This document shows, one piece after another, positions 10,401-20,809 of a stretch of DNA of 64,000 bases (positions within the stretch are counted from its first letter, which is position 1; each line of letters opens with the position of its first letter). Source of the DNA: Haliotis asinina (taxonomy: Eukaryota > Mollusca > Gastropoda > Lepetellida > Haliotidae); assembly GCF_037392515.1 (NCBI RefSeq), contig NC_090290.1, positions 55,626,753 to 55,690,752 on the forward strand, written 5' to 3'. The notes under the pieces were generated by a model. The model was given only the letters and a program-made list of their open reading frames with translations. It ran no database searches and was not told the origin of the DNA. The translations under genes were made by a program, and so were the position numbers.

Positions 10401-11985
10401 AATTCATAAACAAGCACACAATGTTGAATACTGGATAAACAAAATACTAACTATAATGAATGCACACGTGGATATTACAAGGAAAATGGATGTCCTAATG
10501 GTCGGGTAAGAACCGACTGAATGGAACATCTGCCATCACGCCTTCTATTTATTCATAATATCCTCATCACGTGATTTGCACTCACTCAAACTGTTTCAGG
10601 CGAAGGCAGGGACAGAACTGTATACATCGCTCAGCGGCAGTTGGGAGAAGCGGATGTGTGGGATTTCCTCGTCATAAAGTGTATGATTGCTTGTTTGTTT
10701 CTTGAACACCGTATTCCGTAATTCCTGCTTTTGTGATATCGCGTCTCTATCAGGTCGTCCAATTATAGTGACCTTGAACAGCGACCTGGGATACTGGAAC
10801 AGTGGCATGCATCAACTATTATTAGCAAGTCAGCAATTATCTTACATCATGGTCATCACTTAATACCAACCATTTCTCAATGTGCCATTAAACAAGGTTC
10901 CAGTCTCCTTAAAGTATAATCCAGCAAAATACCAGCCTTCAGCCATTGTACCTATATTGAGCTTCAAACCTGGTCTGATTATCCAAAGCTTTAGCCACTT
11001 AGCTACCAAATCTTTGGTATAGACGGGTCATCAGAATCAGGACCTTGTTGTTTGCACGTCATTGTATCCCGAATCTTAACATTCAAACACCATGTTGCCT
11101 CGTTCACTTAGCTACCAAATCCTCGGGTCGGTCATCAGAATGGGGAACCTTGGCGCGCCATTGTAACCCGAATCTTAACATCTAAACATTGGTTTGCCCA
11201 GTACAGATTTGATCATTCACAGCTCCCATTGATAAAAAAAAACGAATATTGCTGACTGTTACTGGTGGGCAACATGGGCTTTGTATGCTCTCATTACCTA
11301 CTAAATATACTCTACGCCCTGTGTATTTCTAGGTCCATACATCCGCCTATCTGAGGACACACTCAACATGGACTGGTGCCGTCTTCGGGACCGGACTCTG
11401 TTGGTCAACAAGCCCTCCAATAAGCAGCTGTCGGACAACACCCTGAGACTACGCTCCTACCCCGGGGTTGTGGCGACTGTTGCTCTTAGGGAGGAGGGGA
11501 AGTGTTATTGGGAGGTCACCTGCAGAAGCCAGGTCAAACAAAGATGGTGGGGTTCAATATTTGAGACAGGGATAGCAAGGAGAGTGGCCTTGGACACACC
11601 GTACATCGTGGGATACAGCCCCCAAGGCTGGACTCTCCAAATAGTGTACTGTACGGCCCATAAGAACGTATGTGCGCAGGCCAGGAACAACAGACAGACC
11701 CTGTACCATCTGCCTCTGGTTGCGGAAGAGCTGACGTCCGTCCTCGACCTTCACGTGGGCTTCCTGATGGACTTCGATACCAACCAGTTGCACGTCATAG
11801 ACGCCAGGCAGTCACTGTTGCTGTACACGTTCAGGGACGTTGACGTCAGCAAACAGCTGTGGCCTTTCTGTGGCATCTTCAACAACAACTGGTACAGCAC
11901 GGAGTTGAAGATGGTGACAGGGGCGGAGGTGGTTCTCAAACAATGCCACCTGAAACTGCTCCAGGATCTGTGTGAAACGTTCTAA
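6842..11985 (+). CDS. TRIM-family protein: RING, two B-boxes, coiled coil, filamin-like, B30.2/SPRY
   Basis: Spliced gene with coding exons 6842-7436, 8019-8182, 8738-8953, 9287-9743 and 11333-11985, all bounded by AG/GT and in matching phase (1, 0, 0, 1), giving about 694 residues. RING residues C19-x2-C22, C39-x-H41-x2-C44-x2-C47 and C61-x2-C64 form a C3HC4 finger. B-box 1 begins at C101-x2-C104 and B-box 2 lies at about 158-198 (CDVH...CLSDTC...CASC...H...GH). Residues about 199-330 are charged and helical (coiled coil). Residues about 360-475 look like a filamin/Ig-type beta domain (YQVKFTPPRDVMYRAKLKI). Residues about 490-685 are a B30.2/SPRY domain (CYWEV, GWTLQIV, VGFLMDFD). By family knowledge it is likely a cytoplasmic E3 ubiquitin ligase; the substrate is unknown. 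The start ATG lies nine bases after an acceptor at 6832-6833, so an upstream non-coding exon is expected. Filamin plus SPRY in one TRIM is unusual. I assign no symbol. Confidence 0.88.
7586..7995. repeat. Degenerate ATTC/CATT low-complexity tract
   Basis: Repeated 'attcattc', 'cattcac' and 'cactcatt' words run through TRIM intron 1. They produce a long His/Ser/Ile-rich open frame that joins exon 2 by chance and is not protein-like. Confidence 0.7.
8019..8182 (+). CDS. TRIM-like gene, coding exon 2 (coiled coil)
   Basis: Acceptor CTGTCCAG to 8018, donor GTCAGC at 8183. Encodes a highly charged helical segment (about KVQEVYTDEAGQIRALIEQL onward) typical of the TRIM coiled coil. Ends in phase 0. 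Confidence 0.85.
8660..8711. repeat. (CTT)n microsatellite
   Basis: About 17 CTT units immediately upstream of the acceptor of TRIM exon 3, adding to its polypyrimidine tract. Confidence 0.95.
8738..8953 (+). CDS. TRIM-like gene, coding exon 3 (coiled coil, continued)
   Basis: Acceptor TCGCCAG to 8737, donor GTCAGT at 8954, 72 whole codons. Encodes ESLMETLKSRRDTMIKTVDD and a further helical stretch ending MELSSVLE. Confidence 0.85.
9287..9743 (+). CDS. TRIM-like gene, coding exon 4 (linker and filamin-like domain)
   Basis: Acceptor GAACAG to 9286, donor GTGAGG at 9744. After about 70 linker residues it reads a beta-rich block with YQVKFTPPRDVMYRAKLKI and QDVFGFRC, which resembles the end of a filamin-type Ig repeat (Y-x-V-x-F-x-P...Y...V...PF.F). 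The domain call is pattern-based. Ends in phase 1. Confidence 0.8.
9798..9961 (+). mobile_element. SINE family A (tRNA-like head, ACTC tail)
   Basis: Reads GGTGGGGTAGTCCAGAGGTT with an A-box-like start, 'gggtacaatg', 'gcaatactgctaag', then a CTCGCTCACTCACTCAC tail. Inserted in TRIM intron 4. Confidence 0.8.
9985..10214 (-). mobile_element. SINE family B
   Basis: Carries all landmarks of the family (TGAGTGAGTGAGTTTAG to 'ccttcacggg'). Its tail meets the tail of the SINE A copy at 9798-9961 nearly end to end, so the two are inserted tail to tail. Confidence 0.85.
10600..10680 (+). CDS. Possible optional exon of the TRIM-like gene
   Basis: After a good acceptor (CTGTTTCAG to 10599) there is an open 81-base block (27 codons) ending before a plausible donor, GTATGA. 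It reads GEGRDRTVYIAQRQLGEADV and onward. Its length keeps the phase, so transcripts with or without it would both be in frame between exon 4 and the last exon. No domain match; the minimal gene model skips it. Confidence 0.35.
11333..11985 (+). CDS. TRIM-like gene, last coding exon (B30.2/SPRY) with stop
   Basis: Acceptor ATTTCTAG to 11332. The first two bases complete a Gly codon with the phase-1 end of exon 4. It then reads PYIRLSEDTLNMDWC (PRY-like start) and the SPRY core to the TAA at 11983-11985. The single-exon SPRY is typical of TRIM genes. Confidence 0.87.
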
Positions 11986-12139
11986 CATTCTGGATCCGAA
12001 TACCGGGCGACGACGATACACCTCAACGCTGGTATAGACACAATTAAGAACTACTGACGCTCTGGCGTGGAGACGTAAGGTGAAATTGATTACACGATGC
12101 CATTTAGAAAGTGGTCAAATGCAACATATGTCATATTTG

Positions 12140-12295
12140 GGATTTCTTAGTAAAGTACAAATTCTAGTACTTTTTTCGGTTGAGTCCCATCCGGGATTCG
12201 AACCCGCACCCTCAGAGTCAGGCACCTAATCGCCAGCACACAAAGCCGGGCGTACGATTTAACAACTGGGCTACCCCTACCTCCCAACTGATAGT
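12140..12295 (-). mobile_element. tRNA-derived SINE with intact A and B boxes
   Basis: On the minus strand: 'gtagcccagttgttaaatcg' (A box) and GGTTCGAATCCCG (a consensus-quality B box) about 45 bases later, then a non-tRNA body with 'aaaaaagtactagaa'. This is a different family from A and B. It lies about 155 bp past the TRIM stop codon. Confidence 0.75.
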
Positions 12296-12356
12296 GAAAG
12301 CAGGTGTTGAGATGACCTGATAATGTCATTGGGGGACAAGGTTAACATGGTATGAC

Positions 12357-12362
12357 AATAAA
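12357..12362 (+). terminator. Candidate polyadenylation signal AATAAA
   Basis: First canonical hexamer after the TRIM stop codon, about 370 bases downstream, just past the SINE. Placement is plausible; there is no other support. Confidence 0.25.
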
Positions 12363-12847
12363 TCGCTGTAAAGGCTAGGTCGAACACAGCTATCTCCAAC
12401 TGAAGACATAGGCCGGCATAACCTAGTGATCTGCTACTTGAGATGACAAGGTTGAGATGATCTAACAATATGTTCCCGCAGACACGGTTCAGTGGCCTGC
12501 AATACCTTCTTTGAAGATGAATGTATATACAGGCTCGCAACTAAAGATGGCGTTCATGCAGTAGACACCTGTTTAAAGGACAGTAAAAAGAACGGCATTT
12601 CATGTCACAAATAAATCGGATAAATCTTGGATACAACGAGACTAAGAATATAGTGCCACGTGCTTCTGAAGAATGACAATGTACATTTAACAACGATGCC
12701 ACGTAACTGGAAAAGAGAAAGTTTACCGCCTATTCCCTTGCCTTGAAAGATATAGAGCCATACTAGGTTCGGTATACCGTACGAGGTGGTTGTCCTCGAT
12801 AATCGTCCCGATAATCAAGTCTCAACCAAAAAGTGGAATTCCATCAG
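12363..12847. other. Gene-free stretch
   Basis: No gene, RNA or clear repeat recognised. Confidence 0.4.
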
Positions 12848-13125
12848 AATATCGCTTGCATATCACAGTGCAGTCTGTAGAATATCACTTGCATTTCACA
12901 GTGCAGTCTGCCGAATATCACTTGCATTTCACAGTGCAGTCTGTAGAATATCACTTGCATATCATAGTGCAGTCTGCTGAATATCACTTGCATATCACAG
13001 TACAGTCATCAGTGTATCAGTTACATATAACAATGCAGTCATCAGTGTGTCAGCTATATATTAAAGTGCAGTCATTGGTGTATCAGTTATATATTAACAT
13101 GCAGCCTGCCGTATCTGAGTAAATA
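12848..13125. repeat. 33-bp minisatellite, about 8 copies
   Basis: Units of the type CAGTGCAGTCTG..GAATATCACTTGCAT repeat every 33 bases. The 5' copies are nearly identical and the 3' copies diverge (TATCAGTTATATATTA). Because 33 is a multiple of three, overlapping open frames run through the array; I do not regard these as proteins. Confidence 0.9.
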
Positions 13126-14022
13126 TAGCAGTGCTGCCTGCAGTGTTTATTTTTATTCTTGTTATTGTTGTTGTTCTTTTCCTCTTTTAATCCATTCCAT
13201 TTTGTTTATTCATTTATTTCTCTTTTGTATTTTGTTGGGGGTGGGGGAAGAGGGGGTGTCACGTTTCATCTCTCCGGGCCGCAGTATTAGCGTGTGCCTT
13301 AGAGTTCATCATGATGGTTGGGGGGTAGTAACTTTTAATTCACTCCAGTATTAGCGTGTACCACAGAGCACATTGGACAGCACCCAAGCTCACCCTAGAT
13401 AGGCTGTTGATGATTTCCTCCACTCTCTTGCCTGGTGACTGGGTTGATCCGACACGAGTTTCATTATAGAGAGGATAAACACTGGGACTCCCGTCTTATA
13501 ACCATCACCAACCAAGTGAATCTTCACGTTTACATCTAGTTGCCACAGATTAATTATTTGACCTTCCATGTACAAACAAATTAGCCGTTTTGACAATATA
13601 CATAGCCAAAGAGTCTCCATTTGAATATTTTCTTGAGCCTTCACAATTTACCCTAATGATTCTACAACGCTTCGTTTACTACGCCTTGCGATCGCCTGAC
13701 AGTTTAGTTGTCAAACACGTGAGGTCAAACATATATCAGTTATTAAATGTCACGACTTGTATAAGCTGACCCTGACCTTTGACCAGCAGCAAGTCATGTG
13801 ATCAACATTCTAGAGACAGGTTGTCCCATGGCTGAGGCTGGTTTGAATTGTTATCCCTTTGTTTGATGACGTTATCGCCAAGAGCACAATACTTGGGACC
13901 AATCTCTCTGATAGATAGGGTCATCTCACTGATAAGTACGTATATACTGAGAACAGAACGGCTTGACTATCCAAATAGTTGCCATGAAAGTCAAGCAAAT
14001 AGTAGCAGCAGCAGTAGTAGTA
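13126..14022. other. Gene-free stretch with an unexplained minus-strand open frame
   Basis: A minus-strand open frame at 13390-13644 (84 codons, containing RLICLYMEGQIINLWQLDV) has fairly protein-like composition. I recognise no family and see no flanking exons. Otherwise AT-rich, with poly-G tracts near 13240 and 13320. Confidence 0.35.
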
Positions 14023-14140
14023 AAGTATGTATGTATGTATGTATGTATGTATGTATGTATTTATGTATGTATGTATGTATGTATGTATGTATGTATGTAT
14101 GTATGTATGTATGTACGCGTGCGTACGTGCGTGCGTGTGT
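14023..14140. repeat. (GTAT)n microsatellite grading into GTGCG repeats
   Basis: About 23 ATGT/GTAT units with one interruption, followed by 'gcgtgcgtacgtgcgtgcgtg'. Yields a spurious Val-Cys-Met-Tyr frame. Confidence 0.97.
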
Positions 14141-14651
14141 GTTTAAAACAATTTAAAACAGTTCTAATGAAGATAAATAATTTGAAGGTTGGAGCTGGAT
14201 AATTCTGAAACCTAATACCTTTCATAAAAACAATACAGACTTTGCTTTGAAAAATGCAAGACTATTAAACGAAGGACTTGACAAAATGCGCCATTAAAAT
14301 GATTAAAACGCAAAGGCCTCAATACTGAATTTGGTTATGACAGACAAACACCAGTAGTCCCACCAGGATAGTCTGGGTCTGTACAAAAGCAAAACACGCT
14401 TCGCCGAATTTTCGTTAAATTTGTGGATGTCATATTTGCTACGATACACAAGGTGGTGCGAAAACAGGTTTAACGTAGCGTTCGTGCTTAGTGCACTTTC
14501 ATAGCTTTCTATGGGGAATAAGTGGGTGCGGGTGTAGTCACCAGACTGCAGCAACGACAGCAGCAGTTTGTCGGTTGTATAATGTTATCTTACTGGCATT
14601 CTATACTGCAGTATAACCCCGCCGGCACAGAGGACCGACTCCGATCTGAAC
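14141..14651. other. Gene-free stretch
   Basis: No supported gene or named repeat. The minus-strand open frame at 14303-14554 shows no domain. Confidence 0.4.
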
Positions 14652-14702
14652 ACTGAGTGAGTGTGATTTTACGCCGCTTGCAGCAGTATACCAGCACCAC
14701 AC
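14652..14702 (-). mobile_element. SINE family B tail fragment
   Basis: TGAGTGAGTGTGATTTTACG and GCCGCTTGCAGCAGTATACC match only the 3' tail of the family. A poly-G run follows at 14751-14763. Confidence 0.6.
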
Positions 14703-15189
14703 GGTGGGGAACGCCGGCATTGGGGTCATACACAGTAACTTCATTGGAGGTGGGGGGGGGGGGCATTTTAGAACATGTATGGATGAAACCAAGTACTAGA
14801 GACAGTCAGCATCTTTGCTGCAGTGAGTGCGACGTTTCGCTGTAGGTACTAACACTGTTGTCGAGCAAGTGATACGAGGGGTTGCAACAAAGAGAATTAT
14901 ATACATACTACATAACTGCAAGGGGAGTATATACAATTGACAAGATCGATATACACTAGATTGCTAATTAGTGATTTCAGCAGAGTAGCCTGAGGATTCT
15001 GAAATTGTTTTGTATTGGGTCTGGCGTGAATGCTGTGGGGAAGATTGTGACTGATGAACTAAGAATTAATGACATTTACTGTTATAAAGTGTAGGCTGCA
15101 AATGAATACAAATGTTCATTTGTAACAACGTTTATATACATAAATATTGTACCAAAGTTGATAAATACAATCGCGTGCTACATTACCAA
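14703..15189. other. Gene-free stretch
   Basis: No supported feature beyond the poly-G run near 14751. Confidence 0.4.
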
Positions 15190-15960
15190 ACCTCATCACG
15201 TGAATGCAGTATTAACGAATCTGCAACATTATCATTGGCAGTAGCCGGGCCTTCTCTGATTAACTGAATACCGTGTAATTCATCAATTTATGAGAGTAAT
15301 AGAAACACAGTGATTTGCTTTCATGAAGAGATGAGTGCCAATCTTGGTGGGGACAATCATTAATATTTTCAAAAACTTTACATAAAAATATCTTGGATCA
15401 TCAACAGATTGCGCGTTCCATATAAATCCAAACCCATGCCGAAACAGTAAATGCTTTATATAACTTGTCCATGTCCTTTTCCCGATTCAATCGACTATAA
15501 AAATTCATAAATTGATAACGGAATCTATCTGGATAATTTTACCCAATATTTGATACATTTTACAAAGTAAACATTTGACAGTGGGGGTCATTTCCTCTCC
15601 CAGCAATAAGAGATCTTTAATCATTATGTAACATGAATTTCCAAACCTTCCGATGGACAATTTCACTGTTCCTTCTTGTTTTAAAACCCCAGATCTCAGC
15701 GCCATATTTAAGCATTAGAACAATCTGCGTATCAAATATACAAAATGCGTCCGAAAAAATATACATACAGCGTCTTATCAATGATTTAGCACACCAAAGT
15801 GCTTCACTAGCTTGTTCCATGCTCTAGTCCAAATTAATTTAGGTGTCACCATAAGTCCAAGAAACTTGTAAACATTTACAGTTTCTATTGAAGAACCATT
15901 ATACAGCCATTTGTCATGTTTTGATAGAGGGTCATCCATCTTAACATTAATCTTTATCTA
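15190..15960 (-). mobile_element. LINE relic: RT thumb and C-terminal region
   Basis: On the minus strand, 15945-15780 reads YKFLGLMVTPKLIWTRAW. A second frame at 15820-15617 reads QIVLMLKYGAEIWG, a hallmark of the post-RT region of non-LTR elements ('L.YG.E.WG'), followed by RKVWKFML. Further fragments (HQDWHSSLHESKSLC) continue to about 15250. There are several frameshifts and stops. Same general family as the relics at 18770 and 34755. Confidence 0.75.
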
Positions 15961-16069
15961 TAGTTATGTTACCTTTATCTATAGTTATATCCATGACCCA
16001 TGACTTGATTTATTAAGAGCCTTGTCACTGCCGGGATTGCTAGGATGTAGGGAAAAAATGTTGTTCAGG

Positions 16070-16725
16070 GACTGAGACAGACCACAGCTACCACAACAGC
16101 CCGTGCCACGAGACCCATCAGCGACAATACTGTGCGTCGCCGTCTCACTCTCGTTTCGGTTGCCATCGACCATACGTTGGTTGCGGGCAAACTGTAACGC
16201 AAATTTGGATGCGCAGCATAGAAACTATGACACGTCTTCTTATATGCGAGCGAAGCGAGCAAAGGTTGGCAATGTACTTAGTTCGGATCGAAAAATATTT
16301 TCCATGTCAAAATACAATATCGCCACCATCAAAGGTACACTCCCATTTCCTGACTTGGTTGTGTTCTCAGATTTCCAACCCCATAAATTTAATAACTACT
16401 CACGTGAAATATGTTTTATTCAGCATTTTAAGAGTCTCTCGTGATATTCCGATCGTTCTTCGCCACCATTACCCCTGCCAGCTTCCGGTTGAACGGATTG
16501 AGAATATGGCGTTGTCAAGGTCAAAGATTCTCAGAACCCTGTGTTTTGGAGAGAGATCGTTGGGGAGGGTCTTTCCTCGTGTTTTGGGGGACGTCATGTT
16601 CAACATGTCATCTTTCAGAACAATGGGCACGGTCGTGGAAAAGGTGTAACTGCAGGCGCTGCTTCGACGAAATGTGGAGACCAGTATTTCGTCCATTTTT
16701 TAAGGAGAATACCTGAGGCATCCAA
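16070..16725 (+). pseudogene. Second Tc1/mariner-like transposase relic
   Basis: 16078-16196 reads RATRPISDNTVRRRL, the Tc1 linker/HTH region. 16480-16560 reads LRIWRCQGQRFSEPCVLERD then RWGGSFLVFWG, the DDE-domain 'W..GERF....DRWGGGSVMVWG' block. 16560-16700 continues in other frames (GHGRGKGVTAG). About 240 bp between the parts is not recognisable, and frames are broken throughout. Confidence 0.7.
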
Positions 16726-16739
16726 TGAGTGAATGGATT

Positions 16740-18097
16740 TTCATGTCATGTGGAGAATAAACACACTATGTGCTTTCTTTCGAGCTCTTGTAGTCTCTTG
16801 AGAAAGAAAAGTTAATAGAGAAAATGCTATGCTCTCAATATCATCATTTCACACTATTCGCGTTTCTTTTGCCGGTCAGTATGTATTTGCCTGTTTGGCG
16901 CATAAATAGATCACAAATATTAATCCAGATATACGATGGAGTTTTACCTATAACCATTATGTGTAAACTATCAGATGTCACGTGATTGTCGACTCTTCGG
17001 TATTGCTTTGCATTCGGTATCTGAATAAAGGATAACATGAGTTGTGTACTTCATTTCATTGTTTCATGTCCGGTTTTCGGTGTTTCTGTATATTGGGGAT
17101 CCGGATATGCGGGGTTCCACTATATATCCATCTGATTTGGAAATTGATGAGTATGTTTAGGCTGGCACAAGACAAGGAACGAACGGTATATTGGTACTGT
17201 AAGTATTATAAATAATTAACGGTAGGGTAAGGAAATTGCAGCGACCCCAAGCTAAGATATATGTTAGTGAACTCTATGTATCACAGCTAGGCGACCCCAC
17301 GGTGATTTGCCAACGTCACTATATATTAATGGTTTTATGTTTTAATCTTTTCATGATTCTAACCGTTTATGGGTTATGAATATTCTCTCCTTTCAAACAA
17401 ATCTCTGACCGGAAACAAGTCACTTTGACTTGAATTGATACAGTTAAGTATGTTATGCCAATTTCTGCATGGTGTCCACCGAGATGAAACGACGTAAAAC
17501 ACATCTAGTCTCTCATTCACTCATACAGTATACAGTAGTTGGTATAGGTGAGCCATAATTGGTGATATTTCCATAGACTTGCCAGTTAATTAACTGTTGC
17601 GAGAATAACTTCGGTTGAATTGCTTTCAATACGTATCAGCTAGGAAATCATCTAAGCTACATACTCACATACACATATTTGTTTTCGTTTTTCCGATAAT
17701 TTCTAAGAGAACTGCAACAATTTCAATGTAATGACATACCAATCAGGTTAACATGGGAATCTATGGGATAGATTAAAAGTTGTACTTATATATGGTGCTT
17801 ATTCATGTGTCATTCGATGACTAATCAACAGACAATTGTATTTATATGCACGTAGCTGAAGATGATTTCCAAAATGTGTGCAAAATATCAAAATAAAATT
17901 ACTTCTACTCAATTTATGAAAATTAGTCTTGTAACAGTTAATAAACATGTAAGTCTTTGGAAATCTCGCTAGATGATGACAACTACTGAACCACAAGCAC
18001 AGTGCCACTGTTGTCTCCAACACAACTTATGCCCAATGCAGTAAATGATCACATTATGTCAATAATAACAGTTAGTTTAATTTGTGTACTCTGGAAA
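16740..18097. other. Gene-free AT-rich stretch
   Basis: I see no gene, RNA or convincing repeat in these 1.3 kb. Confidence 0.4.
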
Positions 18098-18769
18098 ATT
18101 GTCAAATGGGCGGAAGGACGAAAAACGTGTCGAGTCAAAGGGCAGATGGAAAAAGTCAAAAGGGCCGAGGTAAAAAGTCAAAATTAATGGGCTGTGGTGA
18201 AAGTCGAAGGACTTTTGTTAGACTATAACAAGGTTGATTGATCTAATTAAGAAACAATTCGATTCGTTAATATCTCTAACTAACAATTAAGGAAGTTCAA
18301 TTAACAATTTAACTACTTCTAATTAGGAGACTACTAATTAACTACTTCTAAATGAGATCTTACTTGGACTGAAACAAGTTTGCCTGCCTCTGCTGTGGGG
18401 CTGCACTCTGGCACTCTGGCACTAGATTTGGACAACAAAAGCAAACCTCCCATAATGATTAGTCGCGACAATGACTCTGACTCTTAATTTGTCCCAAACG
18501 GTATGGTTATACCACTATATAAGGGCAAAAAAACAAAAGGTATCACAGAGGTATCACCTTAACATCTTGTCTGGGCATACTTCTTGGAAAGTTCCCTTTA
18601 AAAGGAATCAAACTTTAGTTAGCAAAATCAATGGCAGATTTTTCGGATATATTACAATTTGCCTTTCGGTGCCAAAATGGAGCCATTATGTCTATATTTA
18701 CACCCATGGAAAGTATTCAATGCATTTAAGTATTCATGTATTTAAATGCATAGAGACATCAATCGAAAG

Positions 18770-19470
18770 AGTACAATGAAACTTCTTTAAGCGATTTATG
18801 GGAGTCAGTGAGATAGTATCCACAAATGCTATTCTCTGTGAGACAGGCAGATACCTGCTTTGTGACAGATATTATACTTGTTGTATGAAGTACTTGTGTC
18901 GACTATGGAATGTAGTAGACATCCAAAGGCCTATTATGAGATGCTCAAGGTATATGATAAAAATGGGAAAACAAATTGGATGTCAAGAGTTAGCTTATTA
19001 CTCTGGTATTTTTCATGTTTGCATCGCCCAGGATTGTGGTCACAATGACATATGTATTCAAGAGTTTGAACAACGTTGTGAAGATAGTCAGCTTCAAGAC
19101 TGGCACTTTAAGATTAGTAATTGACACTTCCTGAGTGCATACTCTGAGTTGAAATCATTGTTAACTCCTGAGAAATACTTTTCCTCACTTGCTGACAAAC
19201 ACAATTTGAAAAGAAGTCTATGTAAGTTTCGTTGTCTTTCACATAAGTTAATTATTCAACAGTATCGGTTTGATGAAAGTTCCAAGAGAAGAATGTTAGT
19301 ATACACTAAGTGCCAATTACAACAGGTTGAGGAGGACGAGTTTCACTTTTTTTGCTTATTTGTCCCTATTACTCTGAAAGCCACAAGGACATTATTCCAT
19401 CCCTCTATCATGTTAACCCAACACGTGCTAAATATTATCGTCTGTAACATCAGCTGACTAGAAACACATT
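18770..19470 (+). mobile_element. LINE relic: C-terminal part of ORF2
   Basis: Open stretches 18798-19124 and 19149-19457, in one frame but separated by a stop, read ETGRYLLCDRYYTCCMKYLC, SQLQDWHFKIS, NLKRSLCKFRCLSHKLIIQQ and YRFDESSKRRM...DEFHFFC. This order (GRYPL...KYW..L; DWH; LAKFR.S.H.L.IE.GRY; EDE.HFL..C) is the conserved C-terminal tail of a widespread invertebrate LINE group. No RT remains. Confidence 0.75.
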
Positions 19471-19474
19471 CTAG

Positions 19475-20800
19475 CCTTAAAGGTCACATATACTCTAATA
19501 GGGTACAAATGCAAAATCACTTGCTGACATCGTTATAAATGAAACCCCGTCATTAAAACTGCTCATTTCGATCTTTAATTACCTTAAATCGACCTTTTTG
19601 TCAACAGTGCACAATTCTCAACCGCAAACGAAATTTCAACCAATCAGAGCGGCGCGTCTCCGTGACGTAATAGTGGGTATAGAAATGAGGGTCTGTGCAG
19701 TATTCATCTACATTTCAGGGGGTAAACTGTTTCGTTTACAGGTTTGTACAAACCTGAAATCGCGACAGCTGTTGAGAAAAATGAAAGCTATATGTTCTCA
19801 CAATCTGCTTTCATTACGTTTTGTCTCCTGCTTTGCCTAGTTTTCGAGTTACAACCCATGTTTTCATAGACGATTCTGTCAAAATCACTTGGTGTCGCTA
19901 GGTTGTAATCCGTGTTAGGTGGTATAAACCTACACGTTATTTGTCATCATTCACTTGATGCTCAGTTAATGAATTTATAACAGGTATAATTAGTGGTAAC
20001 GCCACTTAGATTACCCGACAAAGGCCCCCATTTGGCATTTCTTTTGTCTGGATCGATCAAAGGATTAACCGATAACACGCTGATTGATTAATTAGTTTTA
20101 TGGGGATTTAAATGGGGGATTTGTCAAAAGGTAGTGTTTATGTATGTACATTTACTAATCTACACTGAATACACTTTGTCGTGTCTGTGTCTATGTGAAA
20201 CAACACCCCTTCTTTCAAAGGATTAACCGCCGATACATTGATTGCTCATTATTGGCTAACTAAATAACTTTTTAAAAAGAATGACGCACATTATGCAATT
20301 AGTTGCCAGGTGTGCTATCTTGCGTAACCAATGAAACTAATATAAAGCCATGTGAAAAACCTGAAACGATACATCACCTTTTCGTATATTAGACTGTTAA
20401 AAGACACATCACTTGGGAAATCTGCAGATGAATTATATATCACTCGTTTTTGTGGATATTGATGGATATATTCCTTGAACAAGGTAATAGCCTGACATTG
20501 CTCCTATAACGTTAATTTTAATATTTGCATTTTTGTTCTTAATAACTTGTCGTAGCTTTCAACAGAATCATTGTTTTCGTCGTTAAGTGTAATGATGCAG
20601 ACGACATACACTAGGGCGTGCGTGCGAATTATGATTCATATAGGAAAATATGAAATGTCTACATATTACATTCCTGTTATACATTCGCAGATCGCTTCTT
20701 TTTATTAAGTTTCAAAATGCATACAAGTATGATTATAAAGTAATTAGGATTATGAGACCAAGTATAAAGACGTATATTGACAAGTGTCCACATACTGGTG
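19475..20800. other. Non-coding stretch
   Basis: Begins with 'ccttaaaggtcacat', similar to the terminal repeat of the MITE at 62451-62793, but I find no partner end. Contains the palindrome CAGGTTTGTACAAACCTG at 19739-19756. No gene supported. Confidence 0.4.
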
Positions 20801-20809
20801 AGTGAGCGT

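Noticed and set aside
12180-12290. tRNA gene on the minus strand
   Set aside because: A and B boxes are present, but the acceptor arms do not pair and a non-tRNA body follows; it is a tRNA-derived SINE.
13390-13644. Minus-strand 84-codon open frame as a gene
   Set aside because: Composition is protein-like, but there is no recognisable domain, flanking exon or start context; mentioned only as part of a gene-free stretch.
13848-14202. Open frames rich in Val-Cys-Met-Tyr
   Set aside because: Translation of the (GTAT)n microsatellite.
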